In this document: positions 1-5,331 of the stretch, in pieces
How positions within the stretch are numbered: position 1 is the first letter of the stretch
Layout of the letters: every line of letters starts with the position of its first letter
NCBI GenBank assembly: GCA_019314425.1
Contig: JAFCZI010000095.1
Coordinates: 1 to 8,065 of the forward strand
Reading direction: 5' to 3'
From: Deltaproteobacteria bacterium
Lineage (GTDB): Bacteria; Desulfobacterota; DSM-4660; Desulfatiglandales; Desulfatiglandaceae
Length of the DNA stretch: 8,065 bases
Notes under the pieces: model-generated
The model's database searches: none
What the model was told of the DNA's origin: nothing
What the model saw: only the letters and a program-made list of their open reading frames with translations
Program-made: the position numbers and the translations under genes

Positions 1-93
1 TGTGTGAAAGACTAATTTTGAGGTGCCAAAGCTATGAAAATTAGAGATCTTAGCCACAAAACCTCATAATTTGATATCCTCTGTTTGATTCTG

Positions 94-115
94 AACGCTT
101 ATTTGGCGTTTTTTT
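94..115 (+). terminator. weak candidate intrinsic terminator
   Basis: A 5-bp stem (AACGC at 94-98 pairing with GCGTT at 106-110) encloses a 7-nt loop and runs into seven T residues (109-115). The stem is short, so termination would be weak. It lies just before the readable part of the DruA-like pseudogene and could end a gene lying left of the window. No other gene is supported in the first 136 bases. An ATG at 34-36 with GAGG at 20-23 could be the relic start of the DruA-like gene, but its frame closes after 11 codons. Confidence 0.3.
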
Positions 116-136
116 GCATAAAACGGTCACGTTTAA

Positions 137-940
137 ACCTATGGCACTTTTTTGTATTGCACCCATAAGAGGGATGCTTGTCTGAATCTGCTGAATAAAC
201 TTGAAGCTGAAGGAGTTGTAAAACTTCCGGAAAAACGGAAGATTCGTATAGATGGACAGCGTCAAAGACCGATATCGGTGACGAACCGGACGGCGCCTCA
301 ATCTGATATTGCATGCAATTTAAAATAGTTGGGGTCGGTAAGAATTGAGGTTGTTGAGGACCAGGAGTCATCAGGGTTGTGGAATGAATACGTATCGCGG
401 CACCACTACTTGGGCTACAAGAAACCGTTTGGAACGTTTCTGAGATATTTTATTGTGTGCGACAGGGGACTATTGGGATGTCTGCTGTTTGCAGGCGCGG
501 CCAAGGCCCTTGGCATACATGACAAATGGATCGGCTGGGAAGACAATGATCGGTTGAGGAATCTGGCGTGGGTCATAAACAATACGCGTTTTTTGATTTT
601 TAAATGGGTTCGCGTCAAGGCTCTTGCGAGTCATGTGCTGGGGCAGGTGGGACGGCGCATACGTGAAGATTGGAATGAGCGCTGGGGTTACCGGTCGGTT
701 TTGATGGAGACCTTCGTTGACCCGGGACGGTATCATGGGAGTTGCTATAAGGCTTCAAACTGGGAACATTTAGGGATGACGACGGGGAAAGGACTCGTTC
801 GTAAAGGGAAAAAATATACCACCACCCCCAGGATGATTTTTGTAAAGCCACTGGCAAAGGATTTTCGCTTTCTTTTATGTTCAGATCAACTGAAAGGGAG
901 GGGAAGAGATAAAGGCGCTGAGGAGAAAGTGGGGCCATAG
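137..940 (+). pseudogene. DruA-like (DUF4338) domain, N-terminal half of a decayed DruA-transposase gene
   Basis: The longest open stretch (329-940, TTG start) carries a DUF4338/DruA-type domain. Landmarks recognised from memory of the family are LWNEYVSRHHYLGYK, VINNTRFLIF, LASHVLG and the METFVD..R..GSCYKASNW core. The same frame is open leftward from 137, interrupted only by TAG at 326-328. That upstream segment reads CLNLLNKLEAEG...LP, which fits the segment preceding the domain in family members, so the TTG at 329 is an artefact of a nonsense mutation rather than a real start. Most of the N-terminus before 137 is unreadable. After the domain (about position 890) the frame runs into a junk tail that stops at 938-940. 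The homologous continuation is in another frame (next entry), so the two were one gene. The family includes DruA of the Druantia anti-phage system and many transposon-borne proteins. The downstream transposase favours the transposon version. Non-function is strongly indicated. Confidence 0.75.
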
Positions 941-1443
941 ACACCAGCATTTTGAGTGGGTAAACCATATTGAGTACGCCTATGGTCCAAATGGAAGGAA
1001 GAAGCAGATCCTCCACATGGTGATTTGCAGGGAAACCTGGGAGGAAGTGGCGAAGGATTCGGCTGAAATCGAGACGAAAAAATCTCGTCATGTCTGGATT
1101 TCGGATAAGCCTCTTTCCAAAGAGAATGTACATAAAAGGTGCAATTTGTGCGCTCGCCACCGCTGGAGTATTGAGTCTGGTATCCTCGTCGAGAAACGGC
1201 ATGGCTATTGTTATGAACACGCCTTCTCATACGACTGGAGCGCTATGAAAGGGTATCACTATTTGATGCGGGCACTTCATCAATATCTTAGCTGTTTATT
1301 CTGAATGTCTGGTAGATATCGTGCGGAAATTTGGGGTGCGGGGATTCATCCGTTTCGTTCGGGAAACCCTGGTCGGTCCATGGTTGGCACCCCCGAAAGT
1401 TCAAGAACGTCTTGGAGCAAAATTTCAACTCCGACTGATATAG
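894..1443 (+). pseudogene. C-terminal remnant of IS4-like DDE transposase, fused partner of the DruA-like domain
   Basis: Frame 3 from 894 reads through HFEWVNHIEY, VICRETWEEV, SRHVWISDKPLS and RHRWSIESGILVEKRHGY to a stop at 1302-1304. R (1161-1163), E (1173-1175) and K (1194-1196) have the R-(3)-E-(6)-K spacing of the IS4-type DDE signature, so E is probably the third catalytic acid. No region for the first two aspartates is present. At about 1281 the homology continues in frame 1, reading NILAVYSECLVDIV, then FGVRGFIRFVRETLVGPWLAPP, to TAG at 1441-1443. A 1-2 nt indel in the codons after MRALH (near 1277-1281) therefore split the original C-terminus, and the TGA at 1302-1304 is secondary. 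A core of a couple of hundred residues seems deleted between the DruA domain and this part (junction about 890-945). I could not identify terminal inverted repeats or a target duplication. Confidence 0.72.
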
Positions 1444-1790
1444 GCATCCGCGATGCACGAAAAATCAAGGGAGATTGAGTTCGGATACTGCCGGGATGGA
1501 CCTTCTGTGCCCAATCCTCCAGCAAATCGATATAACTAGCGGCAGAGCGTTGATTGTCAATGTAATGTTGTGATAGGTGGGGCCATAAAATTGAAAAATA
1601 TCCCTGCGGGCGGTGTCAAACCAAGTTTCGGGGAATACGTGCTTCAGGATTGGCGGAAAGCGCTTGACCTTTTAGCATTAATTTTCTATTCCAAAACTGG
1701 CAGCGTGGTTTCTTCGGGTGTTTCAAAGGTCTCGTTACCATTCATCGGTTTTTTTTGCTCGGTTAACCACCGATCCACGGGGGCAATTCG
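1444..1790. other. intergenic region with no convincing gene
   Basis: This 347-base stretch lies between the transposase relic and the TPR lipoprotein gene. The plus-strand open frame from 1570 shows no recognisable motif and runs across the lipoprotein start. On the minus strand, short unrecognised protein-like stretches occur in shifting frames, for example DLLEDWAQKVHPG around 1475-1520. They are too short and broken to call. TTGACC at 1664-1669 followed by an AT-rich stretch (TATTCC at 1687-1692, 17-nt spacing) is a weak candidate promoter for the downstream operon. The leader of the lipoprotein gene probably starts in this region. Confidence 0.5.
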
Positions 1791-2381
1791 ATGGGCGCTA
1801 TCTCCATAAAAATGTTTTACAGAACCCTTGCCGCTTCCCTGCTGGCATTTCTTTTTATGCAGGGTTGTTTTCAGCCGACCCGGGCGCCCGAAGGCGTTCT
1901 GGATACCCCTGCCCATCACGTATCCAGTGGTTTCAAGTTCCTTCAAAAAAACTATAATGCCGATGCTCGAAGGGAATTTGAACTGGCCCTTCAACTGGAC
2001 CCTTACCACAGTGCGGCACACCGGGGGCTGGGATTGGTATATGGCAAAGCCAACGACTTCGAATTGGCATTCGGTGCCATGCGTGAGGCACGAGACGATG
2101 CCGGCAGCGATGAACAAAAAGCACTGGTCTATGTGGGCTTCATGCGTCTTCATACCATGTGCAAAAAAGCGGGTTGGCTGGAACAGGTGGAAAAACGATT
2201 CAAAGATGCGTTGAAATGGAAAAGTGATCTTCCCCAGGCCTATTTTTATATGGGCATTGCGTATAAAGATGCCGGTCGAACCACTGATGCGGAGAGGTCC
2301 CTAAACCAGGTGCTTAAATTCAACCAGTCTTTGGTAACCGAGGCCAAAAAGGAATTGGCGGCCCTTCACAAATCTGAATAA
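1791..2381 (+). CDS. TPR-repeat lipoprotein
   Basis: The 196-residue product has a lipoprotein signal: a basic start (K7, R11), a hydrophobic stretch (residues 13-24) and Cys26 in the context FMQGC, an acceptable though not ideal lipobox. Lipidation at Cys26 would anchor it in the envelope, probably at the periplasmic face. TPR-like helical pairs are seen at about 45-100, with the typical A..EFE.AL.LDP..A..GLG.VYG pattern, and at about 147-192 (AYFYMGIAYKDAGRTTDAERSLNQVL). A less regular helical segment lies between them. TPRs are protein-interaction scaffolds, so a specific partner cannot be named. I keep the ATG at 1791, but a second in-frame ATG at 1812 gives an equally good signal peptide. 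The Shine-Dalgarno is only a G-rich run (about 1779-1783). The gene is 38 bases upstream of the next gene on the same strand and likely shares its transcript. Confidence 0.85.
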   Translation: MGAISIKMFYRTLAASLLAFLFMQGCFQPTRAPEGVLDTPAHHVSSGFKFLQKNYNADARREFELALQLDPYHSAAHRGLGLVYGKANDFELAFGAMREARDDAGSDEQKALVYVGFMRLHTMCKKAGWLEQVEKRFKDALKWKSDLPQAYFYMGIAYKDAGRTTDAERSLNQVLKFNQSLVTEAKKELAALHKSE

Positions 2382-2419
2382 GGTATCGAACCCGGCTTGA
2401 GAGGAAAAAATATTTTCAC

Positions 2420-3592
2420 ATGACAGAGGGAAAAATCAAGAGAAAACGCTTTGTTATCATTTTCCTTATGGCGTTTCTTTCTTTCGGTTTGCAATTTTCG
2501 CAGGCGTTTGCTGAAGATACGAACGAAAAAAAGGAATGGTTCGCCATCGGCACAGGGACCATTGTCAAGGGGAACCTGGAGCAGGGAAAAAAGAGTGCCA
2601 TCCGTATGGCTTTGTTCAAAGGGGTTGAAGGCTATCTGGTTCGCCTGTTGGGAAATCAGGTCGTTGCCGCTCGCTTCGAAAGTCTCGCGAATGAGATTAT
2701 TCCCAATCTGGATCAGGAGATTGAGACCTTTCATATCCTTGCGGAACAGCGGGTCGGAGATCAATATAATGTTTTTGTAAAAATGAAGATCAACGAAAAC
2801 GGTATGGCAGAAAAACTGAGGGAAGCGGGGGTTTTTCAGGCCGTTGACCGATCCGTTAAAGTTCTGTTTATGGTTTCGGAAACCCGCAGGCCCGTTGAGG
2901 TGTTCTGGTGGCAGGATGCCGCTGCTTACCCGGACTTCACCCCCACTGAACTAGCCTTGCATGGCGTCTTTCAGGACAGGGGATTTAATCCCGTCAACCG
3001 CATCATGGATCTTCCCCCTTCGGACGTTTTGTCCGGGCAATTTTCCGCCAATATTCTGCCGGAAGATGCAATCCAATGGGGAAGGCTCTTTTCAGCAGAT
3101 GTGGTGCTTTACGGCAAGAGCTTGATCCTTGATGATAAATTGTTCCTGAATCTGAAAGCCATTGATGTTCGGAAGGGGGTTCAAATTTGCGAAAAACCGG
3201 GATCTCAAGAAATACCGCCGGACACGGTGGACAGCGAAAAGATTTTGGACATTATGAGAAACTGCGTCAACCAATTGGCAATTGATCTATGTCCTTGTAT
3301 TCTCAGGAATATCAGCACCGAACCTGAATTGACCCAACCACTGGTTGTTACCCTGGCAGGCATCAGCCAACCGAGGCAGTTTCAAACATTTTCTGAATTT
3401 CTGAAGGTCCATGTGCCCGGCGTGAACACCATTATCCCCTCCGGAATCAGTGATGATTCGATGTCCGCCACCATTGATTTTCAAGGGGATCGGATCGCAT
3501 TCATCAGCCTGGTGCTTAACCATCAAAACCTTCCTTTTCCGTTACATCTGGGTCAAACCGATACTGACAATATCCTTTTTTACATTGAATAG
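2420..3592 (+). CDS. exported protein with N-terminal FlgT/LPP20-like domain, function unknown
   Basis: This is a 390-residue protein with a Sec signal peptide: basic KIKRKR, a hydrophobic core at about 11-25, and likely cleavage after AFA at residue 31. Residues about 40-125 (GTGTIVKGN, then AIRMALFKGVEGYLVRLLG, then the E-x-F-x-I pattern and YNVFVKMKIN) resemble the first domain of flagellar assembly protein T and related LPP20-type envelope proteins. The middle (about 140-260) contains an ADVVLYGKSLI element as in alpha/beta periplasmic domains of the FlgT middle-domain or CsgG kind. The C-terminal part (about 315-380) looks like a small alpha/beta domain. These assignments rest on pattern likeness only. 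No flagellar gene is nearby, so a flagellar role is not implied. GAGG at 2401-2404 is 15 nt from the ATG, which is longer than optimal. The stop is 9 bases before the phosphatidyltransferase gene, implying one operon. It may be a periplasmic or outer-membrane-associated accessory protein. Confidence 0.85.
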   Translation: MTEGKIKRKRFVIIFLMAFLSFGLQFSQAFAEDTNEKKEWFAIGTGTIVKGNLEQGKKSAIRMALFKGVEGYLVRLLGNQVVAARFESLANEIIPNLDQEIETFHILAEQRVGDQYNVFVKMKINENGMAEKLREAGVFQAVDRSVKVLFMVSETRRPVEVFWWQDAAAYPDFTPTELALHGVFQDRGFNPVNRIMDLPPSDVLSGQFSANILPEDAIQWGRLFSADVVLYGKSLILDDKLFLNLKAIDVRKGVQICEKPGSQEIPPDTVDSEKILDIMRNCVNQLAIDLCPCILRNISTEPELTQPLVVTLAGISQPRQFQTFSEFLKVHVPGVNTIIPSGISDDSMSATIDFQGDRIAFISLVLNHQNLPFPLHLGQTDTDNILFYIE

Positions 3593-3601
3593 ATCTTTCC
3601 T

Positions 3602-4147
3602 ATGACCATCCCGAACTTGATCAGTCTCTTCAGAATACTCCTGGTGCCCATTTTCCTGGTTTTTATCATCAACAACCGGTTTCTGGCCGGTCTCGTGGTT
3701 TTTGTTCTGGCCGGATTGAGCGATGCTGCCGACGGCATGGTGGCGCGACTTTTCAATCAGAAGAGCCGCCTGGGGTCCTATCTTGACCCTTTGGCGGACA
3801 AATGCCTTCTGGCCGCTGCGTTTATCTGCCTCGCCGCCATGCACATTATTCCCGTATGGCTTACGGCGCTTGTCATCACCCGGGATATTTTGATCCTGCT
3901 CGGAGCGAGCATCCTTTTTCTGAAAAATGGCGCGTATACGGTAAAGCCCTCCGTATGGGGAAAAGCAACGACCTTCTTTCAACTGTCCACGATACCCCTG
4001 GTCCTGGTTGAAAAACACTTTCACCTTTTTTCAGAGTATGTATATGTGGTTTATGGGGCAACAGGAACATTGACCGTAATATCCGGCTTGCTTTATATCC
4101 GGTCCTGGTTCTTCACGATGAAAAACGACCCAAAAGACCGCCGGTAG
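3602..4147 (+). CDS. CDP-alcohol phosphatidyltransferase family protein (PgsA-like)
   Basis: The 181-residue integral membrane enzyme has the complete CDP-alcohol phosphotransferase signature D(x2)DG(x2)AR(x8)G(x3)D(x3)D: D41, D44, G45, A48, R49, G58, D62 and D66. In the family these aspartates bind divalent metal and the CDP-diacylglycerol, and the last acts as catalytic base. The N-terminus, NLISLFRILLVPIFL, is typical of the PgsA/cardiolipin-synthase-like branch. Further hydrophobic segments lie at about 28-40, 68-92, 94-106, 121-134 and 140-160, consistent with a multi-span membrane protein. The length matches PgsA (about 180 residues), so phosphatidylglycerophosphate synthesis from CDP-diacylglycerol and glycerol-3-phosphate is the leading hypothesis. 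Paralogues with other acceptor alcohols look similar, so I give no symbol. No good Shine-Dalgarno precedes the ATG. With only 9 bases after the upstream stop, translational coupling is likely. The two genes before it encode envelope proteins, consistent with an envelope operon. Confidence 0.92.
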   Translation: MTIPNLISLFRILLVPIFLVFIINNRFLAGLVVFVLAGLSDAADGMVARLFNQKSRLGSYLDPLADKCLLAAAFICLAAMHIIPVWLTALVITRDILILLGASILFLKNGAYTVKPSVWGKATTFFQLSTIPLVLVEKHFHLFSEYVYVVYGATGTLTVISGLLYIRSWFFTMKNDPKDRR

Positions 4148-4188
4148 GGAACCAAACGAAATTTTCCTGATTAAGCACAGATTACACC

Positions 4189-4217
4189 TTGACATCCGTC
4201 GTTATAACTGGCATAAG
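4189..4217 (+). promoter_or_regulatory. sigma70-type promoter of tRNA-Val
   Basis: A perfect -35 box TTGACA (4189-4194) is followed after 17 bases by CATAAG (4212-4217), a 4/6 match to the -10 consensus. Predicted initiation at about 4223-4225 is only some 5 bases before the mature tRNA 5' end. The tRNA can therefore be transcribed independently of the upstream operon. Confidence 0.6.
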
Positions 4218-4228
4218 TAGCCCTTCAT

Positions 4229-4303
4229 AGGCGCGTAGCTCAGGGGGAGAGCACTACCCTGACACGGTAGGGGTCAAGGGTTCAAATCCCTTCGCGCCTA
4301 CCA
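4229..4303 (+). tRNA. tRNA-Val (anticodon GAC)
   Basis: A complete cloverleaf of 75 nt including an encoded CCA. The acceptor stem is AGGCGCG (4229-4235) with CGCGCCT (4293-4299), all seven pairs Watson-Crick. The D stem is GCTC/GAGC (4238-4241, 4249-4252). The anticodon stem is CTACC/GGTAG (4254-4258, 4266-4270) with loop CTGACAC, giving anticodon GAC at 4261-4263, which reads GUC/GUU valine codons. The T arm is AAGGG-TTCAAAT-CCCTT (4276-4292). The discriminator is A4300 and CCA is at 4301-4303. It is a stand-alone gene between its own promoter and terminator. I see no integrase or att duplication next to it. Confidence 0.97.
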
Positions 4304-4321
4304 GGATTAAATCAAGAACTT

Positions 4322-4350
4322 AGGGCACTTTTTTAGTGCCCTTTTTCTTT
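4322..4350 (+). terminator. strong intrinsic terminator after tRNA-Val
   Basis: A perfect 8-bp stem AGGGCACT (4322-4329) / AGTGCCCT (4335-4342) with a five-T loop is followed by TTTTCTTT (4343-4350). It starts 18 bases after the tRNA CCA and would end the tRNA transcript and any read-through from the upstream operon. The A-rich left flank is short, so function in the reverse direction is less likely. Confidence 0.9.
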
Positions 4351-4576
4351 GGTTTGGGGGGGCCCCCACGGGTAGGACCAGCAAAGGCGGAGATTTTGTT
4401 GACGGTTTCCCGCCGTAATTTTGTGGAAACGTGTTGATAGGTTCGCATAAGGGTTCAGCGCGGCTGCCAACGCCTTAGGGATGTGAGCTTCCGGTCGGTA
4501 AAATACCCTCTTGTTGTGCGACTAAAATCGCACCTACAACGCTGCATCAATGGGCATCATCAGTATCCAACACATT
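4351..4576. other. intergenic spacer, no supported gene
   Basis: This spacer lies between the tRNA terminator and the ferredoxin-like relic. It holds a G7C5 tract with mirror symmetry (4356-4367) and the REP-like palindrome listed separately. On the minus strand a frame running from about 4510 to about 4330 is open (it includes HIPKALAAALNPYANLS). It has no ribosome site, crosses the palindrome and the terminator, and has no family I can name, so it is not called. Confidence 0.5.
4511..4539. repeat. REP-like palindromic repeat
   Basis: A 6-bp perfect stem GTGCGA (4516-4521) / TCGCAC (4528-4533) with loop CTAAAA is flanked by TTGT (4511-4514) and ACAA (4536-4539), which can extend the pairing across small bulges. 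The core, tGTGCGAnTnnAnTCGCACctaca, resembles a short palindrome that I recall as dispersed in many genomes. Only one copy is visible here, so repeat status is inferred. There is no T tract, which argues against a terminator. Confidence 0.45.
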
Positions 4577-4949
4577 TCAGAACGGTGTTTCACTGGTAAA
4601 GGCCCCCAGTTCATGGCCGGTTCGGTCGTTGGTGAACCGGGCGGCGAGCACCATCCCCACCCGGTGGGTCGAGGGGCCAGGGATTATCCATGTCGATGGT
4701 GACATAGACATTTTGCCCTTCTGATCTTTCAATCAACCCCTGAATGACCTTCAAGCCGATGCTCTGGTTCCGGAACCCCGAAGCCACAGCCGTATAACCT
4801 CGTTCCAGGTATCCGGAAAAATCCAGGGTGGATTTGATCACGGCCTTACCGGTTTTTTCATCCATCCTGGGAGCCGAGTAGGGACAGATGGAGACACAAA
4901 CGCCGCAACTGCTGCAATTGAGCGGACTTAGGCAGTTGGACAAAAATAA
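4577..4949 (-). pseudogene. decayed C-terminal ferredoxin region of an HdrA-like protein
   Basis: Read leftward from 4949 (TTG at 4941-4943; stop TGA directly upstream at 4950-4952), the frame gives NCSSCGVCVSICPYSAP, a perfect C-x2-C-x2-C-x3-CP [4Fe-4S] motif. MDEKTGKAVI follows, as in the tail of heterodisulfide reductase subunit A (HdrA)-like proteins. The second cluster motif expected next is missing in this frame. In the neighbouring frame, positions 4777-4791 read GCGFG, and back in frame comes RNQSIGLK, close to the post-cysteine segment of such tails. This suggests a destroyed second motif. Further on, homology-like sequence moves from this frame (NVYVTIDMDNPWP) to another (HRVGMVLAARFTNDRTGHELGAF, to TGA at 4577-4579), an additional frameshift or a join to a different protein. 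I do not recognise that last part. There is no flavin/NAD domain or upstream gene body, so only a fragment remains. Confidence 0.55.
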
Positions 4950-4964
4950 TCATCCCATTATCAT
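4937..4964 (+). promoter_or_regulatory. candidate promoter for the 73-aa protein gene
   Basis: TGGACA (4937-4942, 5/6 match to the -35 consensus) and TATCAT (4959-4964, 5/6 match to the -10 consensus) are 16 bases apart. Initiation near 4971 would leave a leader of about 105 bases before the start codon at 5077. The site overlaps the first bases of the ferredoxin-like relic on the opposite strand. This is sequence likeness only. Confidence 0.35.
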
Positions 4965-5076
4965 CGAATCATTCACAATCCAGGGGATTGATTATCACGG
5001 CACTTGGATTTCTCACTGGGCTGAAGTGTTCGTTCTTGAAAACCCGAATCGACCCGTTTTGCAGGAGGTATGTGCA

Positions 5077-5298
5077 ATGACAACACACAAGGTTATTATA
5101 TTCAAGCCTTTTCCCTTTGAGGCGGGGCAGAAAATACATATTGACGGGGGGCCTCGCGGGGGCGACTGGGAAGTCCTTGAGGTGACCGAACGAAAAGTAA
5201 AACTGCGATGTCCCGTCTCTTTCAGAGAATTTGATTGGGACAGATTCTGCTATTTTTCCGAAGAACAGGACGGCGTTGAATGGCCGCGACGGGATTGA
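5077..5298 (+). CDS. small conserved-looking protein of 73 residues, function unknown
   Basis: The same frame is open from 4888, but I choose ATG 5077 because a perfect AGGAGG (5063-5068) precedes it by 8 bases. The sequence upstream of 5077 overlaps the ferredoxin relic and its own promoter region. The product begins TTHKVIIFKPFPFEAGQKI, contains a glycine-rich GGPRGGDWEV turn, then VTERKVKLRCPVS, and ends with an aromatic/acidic stretch (FDWDRFCYFSEEQ). The alternation of short beta-like segments suggests a small beta-barrel or SH3-like fold. There is no signal peptide or membrane segment, and two cysteines are present. I recognise no characterised family, though the composition and strong start look like a genuine conserved hypothetical gene. 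It is convergent with the TPR gene, with 33 bases between stop codons and no clear shared terminator. Confidence 0.75.
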   Translation: MTTHKVIIFKPFPFEAGQKIHIDGGPRGGDWEVLEVTERKVKLRCPVSFREFDWDRFCYFSEEQDGVEWPRRD

Positions 5299-5331
5299 AA
5301 GCGCTCGCGATTTCACCCCCGCAGGTAACCA

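Noticed and set aside
20..1600. Possible terminal repeats of the DruA-transposase element (similar-looking stretches near 20-45 and 1572-1600)
   Set aside because: The match needs several gaps and mismatches and is in direct rather than inverted orientation, so no element ends can be claimed.
1475..1800. Protein-like stretches on the minus strand (such as DLLEDWAQKVHPG and VDRWLTEQKKP)
   Set aside because: They fall in different frames, are interrupted by stops and match no family I can name. They could be a very old relic or chance.
1570..1809. Plus-strand 79-residue open frame before the lipoprotein gene
   Set aside because: It has no recognisable motif or convincing ribosome site, and it overlaps the lipoprotein start in another frame.
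1686..2153. Long minus-strand open frame opposite the TPR lipoprotein
   Set aside because: It is the antisense shadow of a gene with clear signal peptide and TPR pattern, and it has no motif of its own.
4229..4303. tRNA-Val as an integration site for a mobile island
   Set aside because: I found no integrase gene and no repeated copy of the tRNA 3' end elsewhere in the window.
4330..4510. Minus-strand open frame including HIPKALAAALNPYANLS, reminiscent of YdeI-type proteins
   Set aside because: The likeness is slight, the frame runs through the tRNA terminator and has no start signal. Chance is at least as likely.
4888..5076. Upstream extension of the small plus-strand protein as a 136-residue gene
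   Set aside because: The part before 5077 overlaps the HdrA-like relic antisense and has no ribosome site. AGGAGG at 5063-5068 clearly selects the internal ATG.
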